The notes under the pieces: model-generated
The model's input: the letters and a program-made list of their open reading frames with translations, nothing else
Told to the model about the DNA's origin: nothing
Databases searched by the model: none
In this document: positions 1 to 8,408 of the stretch, one piece after another
Position numbering within the stretch: position 1 is the stretch's first letter
Layout of the letters: each line of letters begins with the position of its first letter
NCBI RefSeq assembly: GCF_000695625.1
Contig: NZ_JMQI01000028.1
Span: 1-64,000 of the forward strand
Direction of reading: 5' to 3'
DNA from: Amycolatopsis rifamycinica
GTDB taxonomy: Bacteria > Actinomycetota > Actinomycetes > Mycobacteriales > Pseudonocardiaceae
Length of the DNA stretch: 64,000 nt
Made by a program: the position numbers and the translations under genes

Positions 1-32
1 CCCGGGGGCGCGGCCGCACGGGCGGTGAAGCA

Positions 33-923
33 TCAGGAGGAGGCGGTCGCCTGCTCGGGGGCGGCCTCGGCCGGAGCCGCTTCGGCCGGGGCGGCCTCGA
101 CGGCAGCGGCGGCTTCGGTCGCGTCGGCGGCGGCGGTCTCGGAGCCGGCGAGCAGCTCCTTCTCCCACTCGGCCAGCGGCTCGTCCGCGGCGACGCCCGG
201 CTCCGGCTTGGAGTCGGCCGAAGCACCGTTGCGGCTGGAGCGCTGCATCAGACCGGCGGCCGCGGCCTCGGCGACGACCTTGGTCAGCAGCGCGGCCGAG
301 CGGATCGCGTCGTCGTTGCCCGGGATCGGGTAGTCGACCTCGTCCGGGTCGCAGTTGGTGTCCAGGATCGCGACGACCGGGATGTTCAGCTTCCGAGCCT
401 CGCCGACGGCGATGTGCTCCTTCTTCGTGTCGACGATCCACACCGCGCTCGGCACCTTGGCCATGTCGCGGATACCGCCGAGGGTCTTCTCGAGCTTGTC
501 CTTCTCGCGGGTCAGCGTCAGGATCTCGCGCTTGGTGAGGCCCTCGAAGCCGCCGGTCTGCTCCCGCGACTCGAGCTCCTTCAGGCGGAGGAGGCGCTTG
601 TGCACGGTCTGGAAGTTGGTCAGCATGCCGCCGAGCCAGCGCTGGTTGACGTAGGGCATGCCCACGCGCGCGGCTTCGTTGGCGATGGCTTCCTGAGCCT
701 GCTTCTTGGTGCCGACGAACATGATGGTGCCGCCGTGCGCGACGGTTTCCTTGATGAACTCGTACGCACGGTCGATGTAGGTCAGCGTCTGCTGCAGGTC
801 GATGATGTAGATGCCGTTGCGCTCGGTGAAGATGTAGCGCTTCATCTTCGGGTTCCACCGGCGGGTCTGGTGCCCGAAGTGCACGCCGCTGTCGAGCAGC
901 TGCTTCATGGTGACGACGGCCAT
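33..923 (-). CDS. rpsB: 30S ribosomal protein S2 (uS2)
   Basis: Ribosomal protein uS2, a structural protein of the 30S subunit needed for S1/mRNA docking. The 296-residue product carries the S2 signatures [25 protein letters not shown] and [11 protein letters not shown]. From about residue 235 it runs into an Ala/Glu-rich acidic tail, common in actinobacterial S2. I chose ATG 923 because AGAGGTG lies about 10 nt upstream; the in-frame GTG at 935 directly abuts that Shine-Dalgarno and is too close to use it. tsf usually follows rpsB and would lie beyond the left edge. Confidence 0.97.
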   Translation of the reverse strand: MAVVTMKQLLDSGVHFGHQTRRWNPKMKRYIFTERNGIYIIDLQQTLTYIDRAYEFIKETVAHGGTIMFVGTKKQAQEAIANEAARVGMPYVNQRWLGGMLTNFQTVHKRLLRLKELESREQTGGFEGLTKREILTLTREKDKLEKTLGGIRDMAKVPSAVWIVDTKKEHIAVGEARKLNIPVVAILDTNCDPDEVDYPIPGNDDAIRSAALLTKVVAEAAAAGLMQRSSRNGASADSKPEPGVAADEPLAEWEKELLAGSETAAADATEAAAAVEAAPAEAAPAEAAPEQATASS

Positions 924-1301
924 TGCCGGAATCACACCTCTTCTGTGTAGTGCGCGCTTCGCTTCCGCTGACGCGCTGCTCGGTTTGTCGCTCGCGGCCG
1001 GGTGGCCGTTCGCCCTGGTGCCCGTGCCGGCGTCCGGACCCCGGGAGGTGAAACCCCCGGGAACCGCCGGACCCCGTGCGCCCGCCCGGCTTGCTTCCAG
1101 ACCGGGGAACGCGCACGTGCACGCGAAGTCAGCCCGCTGAAACGGACTGCGCAGAAGATTCTACCCCCTCCCACCACCCCCTCCCCCACCGGCGGCCGCT
1201 GAGCGACGCGGTTGTCCACATCGACTCCGGTTATCCACAGATTCGCCATCCCCTCCCCACGAGGCGGCCGCCTGCCGCAGGCTGGAGACATGGAGTCGAT
1301 C
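924..1301. promoter_or_regulatory. Divergent spacer between rpsB and the M23 gene
   Basis: A 378-bp gap without a convincing gene. On the minus strand a TAGAAT -10-like hexamer (plus 1158-1163) would give rpsB a leader of about 230 nt; I see no clear -35. The leader contains GC-rich inverted segments around 1035-1075 (CCCGGGAGG / CCCCCGGG), which could be an S2 autoregulatory structure, but this is inference. The right part holds two DnaA-box-like 9-mers listed separately. Confidence 0.4.
1212..1239 (+). promoter_or_regulatory. Pair of DnaA-box 9-mers upstream of the M23 gene
   Basis: TTGTCCACA at 1212-1220 and TTATCCACA at 1231-1239 lie in the same orientation, 19 bp start to start. These match the actinobacterial and the E. 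coli DnaA-box consensus exactly. They sit about 60-90 bp before the M23 gene start. dnaA and dnaN are not nearby, so this is not oriC. DnaA-dependent regulation is possible but untested. Confidence 0.5.
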
Positions 1302-2378
1302 ATGCGGTCCCAACGGTGGCTGGTGGCGGCGATTGTGCTGGTCACGGCGGTTTGGGGAGGAGTGTTCGCGAGGGGAGACGGGGGCGTCCGGGCCCCGGGC
1401 GCGCCTGGTTCGGGAGGTGAGCTGTCCGTGCCGGCGTGGCTGGGGACAGGTGCCGCCCGCGAGGAGGAATCCGGACCCCCACGGGCGGCCGTGGAGCCAG
1501 GGAGGGATGGCTTGGCACCACCACCGCCGCCGGACGTCGGGCCCACCGCGACGGCACCTGCCGGACCACGGCCGAGCGACGTGGCCGCACACCCGGCCGG
1601 GCCGACCTGGCGGCCCACCACGACAACACCAGCCGGACCACGGCCGGGCGAGGTGGCCACACACCCGGCCGAGCCGACCTGGTGGCCCACCGCGGCAGCA
1701 CCAGCCGAGCCACGGCCGGGCGACATGGCCACACACCCGGCCGAGCCACCTTGGTGGCCCACCGCGGCGCGGGCCGAGGCACCGGCAGGTCGGCACGTGA
1801 CCACCGCGCGCCCGTCGCCGGCCGAGGGCGCAGCATTTCTCCCGGCCGCGCGGGGTCCGGGCGCGCCGTGGGCGATCACGCTCATGGTCGCCCCGGCTTG
1901 GGCACCTCTGGTCGCGGTCGAACCCGGAGCCGGCCGCTCCCTCACCACGCGGCACTCCCGGCTCGCCTGGCCACTTTCACCCGATCCGGTGGTCACCAAG
2001 TACTTCGACGCCCCGGAAACGCCCTTCGGCCCCGGCCACCGCGGAGTCGACCTGGCCGCCGTGCCCGGGCAGGACGTGCTGGCCGCCGATACGGGTGTCG
2101 TGGTCTTCGCCGGTCTCGTGGGCGGGCGGCCTGTGCTCTCCGTCGACCACGATGGCGGCTTGCGGACCACCTACGAGCCCGTCGCGCCGAAGGTGGCGGT
2201 GGGCGAACAGGTCTACCGCGGCCAGGTGCTCGGCACCGTCCTCGCCGGGCATCCCGGTTGTGCGGTGGCGGCGTGCCTGCACTGGGGCGTGCGGCGGGGC
2301 GAGGAGTACGTCGATCCCCTCGCGTTGACCGGCGAGGTGGGCGAATACCGGCTCAAGCCGTGGGGAGGTGGTCGGTGA
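1302..2378 (+). CDS. M23-family (LytM-like) secreted peptidase-domain protein
   Basis: An N-terminal hydrophobic segment (WLVAAIVLVTAVWGG) acts as signal or anchor. It is followed by a long Pro/Ala/Thr-rich linker with three 24-residue repeats and a C-terminal M23 domain in the last ~130 residues. The first zinc motif HRGVD (HxxxD) is intact. The HxH motif reads CLHWG, so its first, catalytic-type His is Cys. The protein is probably exported and acts at, or regulates enzymes at, the cell wall. Start: ATG 1302 has GGAG six bases upstream; ATG 1290 is an alternative. A related gene next to rpsB is usual in actinomycetes. Stop codons of this gene and whiG abut (2378/2379). Confidence 0.8.
   Translation: MRSQRWLVAAIVLVTAVWGGVFARGDGGVRAPGAPGSGGELSVPAWLGTGAAREEESGPPRAAVEPGRDGLAPPPPPDVGPTATAPAGPRPSDVAAHPAGPTWRPTTTTPAGPRPGEVATHPAEPTWWPTAAAPAEPRPGDMATHPAEPPWWPTAARAEAPAGRHVTTARPSPAEGAAFLPAARGPGAPWAITLMVAPAWAPLVAVEPGAGRSLTTRHSRLAWPLSPDPVVTKYFDAPETPFGPGHRGVDLAAVPGQDVLAADTGVVVFAGLVGGRPVLSVDHDGGLRTTYEPVAPKVAVGEQVYRGQVLGTVLAGHPGCAVAACLHWGVRRGEEYVDPLALTGEVGEYRLKPWGGGR
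1542..1757 (+). repeat. Three in-frame 72-bp tandem repeats in the M23 gene
   Basis: Units 1542-1613, 1614-1685 and 1686-1757 each encode 24 residues of the pattern PT-x3-PA-x-PRP-x2-(V/M)A-x-HPA-x-P-x-W(R/W). A partial fourth unit (PTAARAEAP) follows. This Pro-rich stretch lies between the membrane segment and the peptidase domain and looks like a wall-spanning stalk whose length can vary by slippage. Confidence 0.85.
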
Positions 2379-3362
2379 TCAGGTGCCGGTCTGCTCGACC
2401 AGCTTGGCGCGCAGCCGCATGACCGCCCGCGTGTGCAGCTGGCTCACCCGCGACTCCGTGACCCCGAGGACCTTGCCGATCTCGGCGAGGGTCAGGCTCT
2501 CGAAGTAGTAGAGGCTGACCACGATCTTGTCCCGCTCGGTCAGCTGCGCGATCGCCTGGGCGAGCTGACGGCGGTTGTCCTGGTCGACGAGCACCGCGAC
2601 CGGGTCGACGGCGTCGTCGTCGGGCAGCGTGTCGACCAGCGAGCCGCTGTCCTTGCCCGCGGCCACCAGGTCCTCCAGCGCGACGACGCTGGTGAGCTGC
2701 AGCTGACCGTAGAAGTCGCGCAGGTCGTCGAGGCCGATGCCGAGTTCGGCGGCGAGCTCCGCGTCCGTCGGGGTGCGGTGCAGGCGGGCGCCGAGGCGCT
2801 CCATCGCGCGCTCGGCCTCCTTGGCTTTGCTGCGGACCGCGCGCGGCACCCAGTCCTGGGAACGGAGGTCGTCCAGGATCGCGCCGCGGATGCGCTGCAT
2901 CGCGTACGTCTCGAAGCGCAGGCCGCGCTCGGGGTCGAACTTCTCGATCGCGTCGACGAGCCCGAAGATGCCCGACTGCACGAGGTCGCCCACGTCGATG
3001 TGGGTGGGCAGGCCGGTGCCGACCCGGCCGGCGACGTACTTGACGAGCGGGGCGTAGTGCAGCACGAGCCGATCGCGCGACGCCTGGTCCGGGTTGTCGG
3101 CGAACTGCTGCCACAGAGCCGCGATCCCGGCGTCGACGTCGTAGCCGGCCCGGGTCTCCGCGGGCGCGGCAGCCTCACCGTGAGTGGTCACTCCGGCGGC
3201 TTCGGTCACGTGCGGGCCTGCGGTCATTGCACAGTCGTTCTCGGCATGCGGCTCAGTGTCGTCTCCGTGCTCGTGCGGATGCGCGTGCGCCGCCGGGCCC
3301 GCTGGTGACGACCCCGGCGAGCCACCCCCGGCCGCCTCAGGCCCTGGGGTGCGCTCGGTCAT
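2379..3362 (-). CDS. whiG: WhiG/FliA-type RNA polymerase sigma factor
   Basis: Sigma-70 group 3 factor; in Streptomyces WhiG commits aerial hyphae to sporulation and FliA homologues drive motility genes. Region 2 ([29 protein letters not shown]), region 3 and region 4 ([21 protein letters not shown]) are complete. At 327 residues it is longer than the usual ~280 because of an N-terminal Ala/Gly/His-rich extension of about 85 residues that includes [11 protein letters not shown]. The start at 3362 overlaps the end of xerC by 26 bp, suggesting coupling. ATG 3227 would remove half the extension. Target genes cannot be read from this window. Confidence 0.93.
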   Translation of the reverse strand: MTERTPGPEAAGGGSPGSSPAGPAAHAHPHEHGDDTEPHAENDCAMTAGPHVTEAAGVTTHGEAAAPAETRAGYDVDAGIAALWQQFADNPDQASRDRLVLHYAPLVKYVAGRVGTGLPTHIDVGDLVQSGIFGLVDAIEKFDPERGLRFETYAMQRIRGAILDDLRSQDWVPRAVRSKAKEAERAMERLGARLHRTPTDAELAAELGIGLDDLRDFYGQLQLTSVVALEDLVAAGKDSGSLVDTLPDDDAVDPVAVLVDQDNRRQLAQAIAQLTERDKIVVSLYYFESLTLAEIGKVLGVTESRVSQLHTRAVMRLRAKLVEQTGT

Positions 3363-4317
3363 GGATCGCTTTCAACCGGTCGACGGTCACATGAGTGTAG
3401 AGCTGCGTCGTGGCAAGCGTAGCGTGACCAAGCAGTTCCTGAACGCTCCTGAGATCGGCACCCCCTTCGAGCAGATGCGTCGCGGCGGAATGCCGCAGGC
3501 CGTGGGGCCCCATGTCGACTGCTCCGGGCACCGCCGAGACGGCGTCGTGCACGACACGCCGCACCGCGCGCGGGTCGACGCGTTTGCCCCGCACCCCCAG
3601 GAAAAGCGCGGGCTCGACGCTCTCACCACCGCTTTCGGCGACGATCTTCGGGCGGCCCTCGTCGATCCAGTCCGCGAGCGCCTCCGCCGCCGGGACGCCG
3701 AACGGGACGACGCGTTCCTTGCCGCCCTTCCCCAGCACCGTCACGACACGACGGGAGAAGTCGGCCCCGCCGACGTCCAGCCCGCACAACTCGGACACGC
3801 GGATGCCGGTGGCGTAGAGCAGCTCGACGATCGCGCGATCACGCAGGGCGACCGGATCGCGCTGTGCCGCCCCGGCGGCCGACGCCTGCATGACCTCCCC
3901 CGCCTGCCCGGCACGCAGCACTCCCGGCAGGGTGCGGTGCGCCCGCGGGGCGGCGAGCCGGCCGCCCGGGTCAGTGGCCAGGACGCCGGTGCGGTGCGCC
4001 CAGGCGGTGAAGGTCCGAGCCGAGGCGGCCCGCCGCGCGAGCGTCGTCCGGCTCGCCCCACCGGACTGCTGCGCGGCGAGCCACGCGCGCAGCCGGGCGA
4101 GGTCCAGCTCTGCCACCTCATCGCCACCGTCGACGACGAACCCCAGCAGCGAAACCGCATCTCCCACGTACGCCCGGACGGTGTGCGCGGACAGGCCGCG
4201 TTCGAGCCCGAGGTGCCGTTCGTAGGCGGTGACGACGGCCCGCACGGGCTCGGGCAGCGCGGCCCGGAGCGCGCGCAGGTCGGGGCGGCGGGCCCGGCCG
4301 GAGCGTGATGGCGGCAT
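3337..4317 (-). CDS. xerC: Tyrosine recombinase XerC
   Basis: Site-specific recombinase for chromosome dimer resolution at dif, working with XerD. The 326-residue protein has the N-terminal SAM-like core-binding domain ([26 protein letters not shown]). The catalytic domain contains Arg in [12 protein letters not shown], Lys in [11 protein letters not shown], the [12 protein letters not shown] box, the [10 protein letters not shown] box and the nucleophile Tyr in QLYTHV. ATG 4317 (MPPSRSG) is preferred over an upstream start at 4353. It overlaps whiG, the same xerC-whiG order seen in other actinomycetes. Confidence 0.93.
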   Translation of the reverse strand: MPPSRSGRARRPDLRALRAALPEPVRAVVTAYERHLGLERGLSAHTVRAYVGDAVSLLGFVVDGGDEVAELDLARLRAWLAAQQSGGASRTTLARRAASARTFTAWAHRTGVLATDPGGRLAAPRAHRTLPGVLRAGQAGEVMQASAAGAAQRDPVALRDRAIVELLYATGIRVSELCGLDVGGADFSRRVVTVLGKGGKERVVPFGVPAAEALADWIDEGRPKIVAESGGESVEPALFLGVRGKRVDPRAVRRVVHDAVSAVPGAVDMGPHGLRHSAATHLLEGGADLRSVQELLGHATLATTQLYTHVTVDRLKAIHDRAHPRA

Positions 4318-4420
4318 GGCTGTCACGCTGCGCGAACAACCGCCTTCGGTCAAGGATCGCCACGCGGCCCCACCGGACCGGCCGAACGCGGGCGGCGATT
4401 TCGCCCGGATTCCGTCGTCG

Positions 4421-5563
4421 TCACGCGCTTTCCTTCCGTCGTCGCCAGCCGGATTCCCCGCGGACGGCGAATCCGTCGATTTCCAGCTCGGGCAGCAGCG
4501 CCCGCACCCGCCGCAACGGGAGCCCGGACTCGGCCGCGACCTCGGCGTCGGACCGGTCGGCGCGCACGGCGAGTGCCTCGAAGATCCGCAACGCCTCGGG
4601 CCCCAGCCGGTCGGTGCGCCGTTTCGGCCGGCTGGAGACGGGGTCCTCGGCGACGCCGAACCACCCGACGGTTTCGAGGACTTCGTCGACGGTCGAGACC
4701 AGCGTCGCCTTGGCGTCGCGGATCAGGTTGTGACAGCCGGCGGACATGCCGGACGACACCGGCCCGGGCAGGGCCATCACCACCTTCCCGAGGGCGCCGG
4801 CGGTGCTCGCGGTGTTGCGGGCGCCGCTGCGGCGTCCCGCCTCGACCACCAAGGTGCCCTCGGTGAGGGCGGCGATGAGCCGGTTCCGGACGAGGAAGCG
4901 GTGGCGCGCCGGCGGGACGCCGGGTGGGTACTCGCTGACGACGGCGCCGCCGGAGCGGACGATCCGCTTCAGCATCGTGACGTGCCCCGCCGGATAGCCG
5001 GCGTCGACAGCGCATCCCAGCACGGCGACGGTGACCCCCTCGGCGGCGAGTGCGCCTCGGTGCGCGGCTCCGTCGATGCCGTAGGCGGCGCCCGAGAACA
5101 CCGGCACGCTCCGGCCGGCCAGGCCGTAGGCGAACTCGGCGGCGTGGTGTTCGCCGTACTCGGTCGCGGCACGAGCACCGACGATCGCCACGGCCCGATC
5201 GGCGGCCGTGCCGAGCGCGACTTCCCCGGCAACCCACAACGCCAAGGGCGGGACGGCCTCGGCCACCCCGCGCCGGGCGGCGAGCTCCAGGGCGAGCAGT
5301 GGCCAGGCGGGCCACTCGTCGTCCTCGGGGACGACCAGCCGGGCACCGGCCTCGGCGGCCCGGGCGAAATCCTGGGCGACGAGGTCGTAGCCCCGCCGTG
5401 CCTCGGTCGCCTTGAGCACTCCCTCCGGGCAGTCGCCACGCCGGACACGCGCGGCGGCCGCTACCGGCCCGTGCTCGGCGACGAACGCCACGAGGGCGGG
5501 TGCCGGTGGCTCGGCCACCCGCAGCAGGTACGCACGAGCCTGCCGCACTTCATCGGGACTCAT
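4421..5563 (-). CDS. dprA: DNA-processing protein DprA (Smf)
   Basis: DprA binds single-stranded DNA and loads RecA during transformation or recombination. The 380-residue protein has a variable N-terminal domain, a Rossmann-like core with [44 protein letters not shown] and [11 protein letters not shown], and a C-terminal winged helix. The start ATG overlaps the stop of the small upstream ORF as ATGA (5560-5563). It belongs to the yraN-comM-small ORF-dprA transcription unit. Confidence 0.93.
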   Translation of the reverse strand: MSPDEVRQARAYLLRVAEPPAPALVAFVAEHGPVAAAARVRRGDCPEGVLKATEARRGYDLVAQDFARAAEAGARLVVPEDDEWPAWPLLALELAARRGVAEAVPPLALWVAGEVALGTAADRAVAIVGARAATEYGEHHAAEFAYGLAGRSVPVFSGAAYGIDGAAHRGALAAEGVTVAVLGCAVDAGYPAGHVTMLKRIVRSGGAVVSEYPPGVPPARHRFLVRNRLIAALTEGTLVVEAGRRSGARNTASTAGALGKVVMALPGPVSSGMSAGCHNLIRDAKATLVSTVDEVLETVGWFGVAEDPVSSRPKRRTDRLGPEALRIFEALAVRADRSDAEVAAESGLPLRRVRALLPELEIDGFAVRGESGWRRRKESA

Positions 5564-5907
5564 GCCGCGACCTGCTTCCCGGAGGCAGGCATCGGCCTGG
5601 ACCAGCAGCCGCCGACAGACGCAACGCCAGCCGAGACCAGCGGTTCGGTCGCCGGCTTCCGGACAGCCGCCATATCGAACCCGGCGCGCACCAGTGGCTC
5701 GACGATCCGCTGGACACCGACCTCGCGACGCGGCGCGACCGCATCGAGGCCACCCGCGCCGGCTGGCCGTAAGCCCACACCAGCCTGCGGCAACTCGTCG
5801 ACACGCATGCCGCCCCCTCGGGCAACCTCGGCGGCAAGGAGCGGCGTCGATGGTGTGGCCGCGCGCAAGCGGTGAGCGCCGGCCCGGCGCGCCTCGGCGG
5901 GGCTCAT
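5560..5907 (-). CDS. Small ORF between comM and dprA, resembling a DprA N-terminus
   Basis: An open frame of 115 residues is joined to both neighbours by 4-bp ATGA overlaps: its start uses the comM stop (5904-5907) and its stop holds the dprA start (5560-5563). It begins MSPAEARRAGAHRLRAATPS, close to the start of dprA ([20 protein letters not shown]). Later similarity fades (a REVGVQRIVEPLVRAGFD segment). No Rossmann core is present. It may be a decayed or partial dprA duplication kept as a short coupled gene. Function unknown; the coding status is likely but not certain. Confidence 0.55.
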   Translation of the reverse strand: MSPAEARRAGAHRLRAATPSTPLLAAEVARGGGMRVDELPQAGVGLRPAGAGGLDAVAPRREVGVQRIVEPLVRAGFDMAAVRKPATEPLVSAGVASVGGCWSRPMPASGKQVAA

Positions 5908-7415
5908 GCCGCCACTCGCTCTCGGAAGGCCAGCGCCGCGCTCACCTGTTCGGCTCCCGGACGGGACTCGCCGTCCAGGTCGGCCAACGTCCAGGCTATT
6001 CGCAGGCAGCGGTCGGCTCCGCGACCGCTCAGGGCGCCTCGCTCCATCGCTCGGTCCAGCACCACTGTCGCTTCGGCGGGCAGGGCGAACTGACGACGTA
6101 GAGCTGGTCCGGGCACCTCCGAGTTGGACAGCCAGCCGTGCTCGCTCCAGCGTCGGGCTGCGCGCTCGCGGGCCGCGAACACCCGCCGGCGCACCGCCTC
6201 CGATGGCTCTGCCGCGCCGGTGTCGTGCGCGCTGATCGCACTCAGCGGGCGCAAGCGGACCCTCAGGTCGACGCGATCGAGCAGCGGTCCGGAAAGTTTG
6301 GCGAGGTAGCGGCGGCGGGCGCTCGGCGAGCACACGCAGTCCGTGTCCTTCGGCGGTGCGCACGCACACGGGTTGGTGGCCAGGACCAGCTGGAACCGCG
6401 CGGGATAGGTGATCGATCCCTTGACGCGGGAGATGCGGACCTCGCCCTCTTCCAGGACCGTCCGGAGCGATTCAAGGCACTGCGCGCCGAATTCGCAGAC
6501 CTCGTCGAGAAACAGGACGCCACGGTGTGCCCTGCTGATCGCGCCCGGCCCGGCGATGCCGCTGCCTCCGCCGATCAGAGCCGGCACGGAGATCGAATAG
6601 TGCGGGGCCACGAACGGCGGGACGGTCACCAGTGGCGAGGACTTCGACAGCGAACCGTCGACCGAGTGGACCGCGGTGACCTCCAGGGACTCCTCCGGCG
6701 ACAGCTGCGGGAGGAGGCCCGGCAGCCGCTTCGCCAGCATCGTCTTGCCGACTCCGGGCGGGCCGGTCAGCAGGAGGTGGTGGCCGCCCGCCGCGGCGAC
6801 CTCCAGAGCCCAGCGTGCCTCCGGCTGCCCGACGACGTCCGCGAGATCCGGTACCTCCGGCGGGGGCACCGGGCCGGGCGGCTCCGGCTGGGCCAGCTCG
6901 GCTTCGCGGTTCAGCCAAGCCACGAAATCCCGCAGGTGCGGTGCGCCCGCGACTTCGATGCCGTCCACGAGGGCGGCTTCGACGAGGGAGTCCGTCGGCA
7001 CGACGGCTCGCCCGTAGCCGGCCGCCCGGGCCGCCAGCAGGCCCGGGAGGATGCCGCGGACCGCGCGGATCCGGCCGTCCAGGGCGAGCTCGCCCAGCAG
7101 CACGGTGCCGAGCAACCGGGTGGCCGGGACCGCGCCCGAAGCGGCGAGCACCGCCGCGGCGATGCCCAGGTCGAAGGCCGACCCCATCTTGGGCAGGTTC
7201 GCCGGGGACAGGCCGAGCGTGATCTTGCCGTCGGGCCAGGGCTGACCGGAATTGCGGACCGCGGACCGGACGCGGTCCTTCGCCTCGCGCAACCCGGCGT
7301 CGGGCAGGCCCACGAGGGTGATCCGGCTGAGCCCGCCGCCGAGGTCGGCCTCGATTTCGATCACCCGGCCGTTGATGCCGAGAAGACCGGCGGACCAGGC
7401 TTTGGCGATGGGCAT
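5904..7415 (-). CDS. comM: ComM/YifB-family Mg-chelatase-like AAA+ ATPase
   Basis: ComM is a hexameric helicase promoting branch migration during natural transformation in Gram-negatives; its role in actinomycetes is less clear. The 503-residue protein has the N-terminal ChlI-like domain (KAWSAGLLGINGRVIEIEAD), Walker A GPPGVGKTML, Walker B VLFLDEV, a four-Cys insert (CACAPPKDTDCVC) and the C-terminal Mg-chelatase helical domain. ATG 7415 overlaps the yraN stop by one base (TGATG), which fixes the start. Confidence 0.93.
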   Translation of the reverse strand: MPIAKAWSAGLLGINGRVIEIEADLGGGLSRITLVGLPDAGLREAKDRVRSAVRNSGQPWPDGKITLGLSPANLPKMGSAFDLGIAAAVLAASGAVPATRLLGTVLLGELALDGRIRAVRGILPGLLAARAAGYGRAVVPTDSLVEAALVDGIEVAGAPHLRDFVAWLNREAELAQPEPPGPVPPPEVPDLADVVGQPEARWALEVAAAGGHHLLLTGPPGVGKTMLAKRLPGLLPQLSPEESLEVTAVHSVDGSLSKSSPLVTVPPFVAPHYSISVPALIGGGSGIAGPGAISRAHRGVLFLDEVCEFGAQCLESLRTVLEEGEVRISRVKGSITYPARFQLVLATNPCACAPPKDTDCVCSPSARRRYLAKLSGPLLDRVDLRVRLRPLSAISAHDTGAAEPSEAVRRRVFAARERAARRWSEHGWLSNSEVPGPALRRQFALPAEATVVLDRAMERGALSGRGADRCLRIAWTLADLDGESRPGAEQVSAALAFRERVAA

Positions 7416-7792
7416 CAGAACGCCGCCTCGAGGTGCTGGAGCCGCGGACGGGTGCCCGGTTCGGCGAGGATCGTGACGACGTCGTAGCGGACGGGGCACC
7501 AGCCGAGGCGGAACTCGCGGAGCCAGCGCTGGGCGGCTCGGCGGACGCGGCCGGCCTTCTCTTCGGTGACCGTCTCCGTCGGGAGGCCGAATTCGGTACC
7601 GGAGCGGGTTTTCACCTCGCAGACGATGATGCGGGTGCGGTCGGTGAGGACGAGGTCGAGCTCGCCTTCGCGGCAGCGCCAGTTGCGGGCCAGCAGGACG
7701 AGGCCGCGGTTCCGGAGGTAGCCGAGGGCGATGTCCTCGCCCCAGGCGCCCAGGTCGCGGCGGTGTCTTGCGAGCTCGTCGGTGCCCGTCAT
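7415..7792 (-). CDS. YraN/UPF0102 family endonuclease-like protein
   Basis: A 125-residue member of UPF0102 with a PD-(D/E)xK-like core: GAWGEDIALGYLRNRG, GELDLVLTD, VCEVKTRSG. The family is structurally nuclease-like, with no firmly established cellular role. ATG 7792 is chosen because GAGGGGG lies about 9 nt upstream and homologues begin near here; longer in-frame starts run into the control region. First gene of the unit leading to comM and dprA. Confidence 0.9.
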   Translation of the reverse strand: MTGTDELARHRRDLGAWGEDIALGYLRNRGLVLLARNWRCREGELDLVLTDRTRIIVCEVKTRSGTEFGLPTETVTEEKAGRVRRAAQRWLREFRLGWCPVRYDVVTILAEPGTRPRLQHLEAAF

Positions 7793-7894
7793 CGTGTTCG
7801 CCCCCTCGTCGGTTCGCAGCCGTGCGATCACGGTGCGTGTGCCTTCGACGATGCCAGCGGGCGGAGGGGGCTCACCAGACCCGGATCGCGCAGC

Positions 7895-7921
7895 TGTGGA
7901 CAACCGGGGTGTTGTGGACAA
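7895..7921 (-). promoter_or_regulatory. Two DnaA boxes upstream of yraN
   Basis: On the minus strand TTGTCCACA occurs exactly twice (plus 7895-7903 and 7913-7921), 18 bp apart in the same orientation. The sites are about 100-130 bp upstream of the yraN start, so DnaA could modulate the yraN-comM-dprA unit. This is a consensus match only. Confidence 0.55.
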
Positions 7922-7979
7922 CTGGTTCGAGGAAGGCCACCGGACGCCCCGAAAAGTCGGCGAGGTTCGCTACCGGAAC

Positions 7980-8016
7980 GGACGACACGCGTACCTGGAT
8001 GGACGACACGCGTACC
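7980..8016. repeat. Two perfect 16-bp direct repeats, 21-bp period
   Basis: GGACGACACGCGTACC is present at 7980-7995 and 8001-8016. They lie in the control region between the DUF2469 terminator and yraN, next to the paired DnaA boxes. A spacing of two helical turns would put a bound protein on one face of the DNA; the binding protein is unknown. Confidence 0.7.
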
Positions 8017-8030
8017 GGGAGGGCGGACAG

Positions 8031-8071
8031 CACTGCGCCGGCTCACCCGGTGAGGGTGAGCCGGCGCAGTG
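8031..8071 (-). terminator. Strong hairpin downstream of the DUF2469 gene
   Basis: A perfect 18-bp inverted repeat (8031-8048 with 8054-8071) around a 5-nt loop lies 13 bp past the DUF2469 stop. No long T-run is visible, typical of actinobacterial hairpin terminators. It separates the lepB-rnhB-DUF2469 unit from the yraN unit. Confidence 0.85.
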
Positions 8072-8084
8072 GGTCGAACCGGAG

Positions 8085-8408
8085 TCAGCCCGAGAACGGG
8101 CCGTCTTCGGGCAGGCGGAGGTCCGGCTTGTCCAGCTCCTCCACATTGACGTCCTTGAACGTGATGACCCGGACGTGCTTGACGAAGCGGGCCGGGCGGT
8201 ACATGTCCCAGACCCACGCGTCGGACATGCGGACCTCGAAGTACACCTCACCACCGCCGTCGCGGACCTGGACGTCGACCGCGTTCGCCAGGTAGAACCG
8301 CCGCTCGGTCTCCACCACGTACGAGAACTGGCCGACTATGTCGCGGTACTCGCGGTACAGCGAGAGCTCCATCTCGGTCTCGTACTTCTCGAGATCCTCT
8401 GCGCTCAT
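8085..8408 (-). CDS. DUF2469 family protein
   Basis: A 107-residue conserved actinobacterial protein of unknown function beginning MSAEDLEKYETEMELSLYRE. It contains the aromatic-rich stretch FYLANAVDVQVRDGGGEVYFE. Its start overlaps the rnhB stop as ATGA, and it almost always follows rnhB in actinobacteria, suggesting co-expression. No catalytic motif or membrane segment is recognisable. Confidence 0.93.
   Translation of the reverse strand: MSAEDLEKYETEMELSLYREYRDIVGQFSYVVETERRFYLANAVDVQVRDGGGEVYFEVRMSDAWVWDMYRPARFVKHVRVITFKDVNVEELDKPDLRLPEDGPFSG

Noticed and set aside
1212..7921. Chromosomal origin suggested by DnaA boxes
   Set aside because: Only isolated pairs occur; dnaA, dnaN, gyrB and a dense box cluster are absent.
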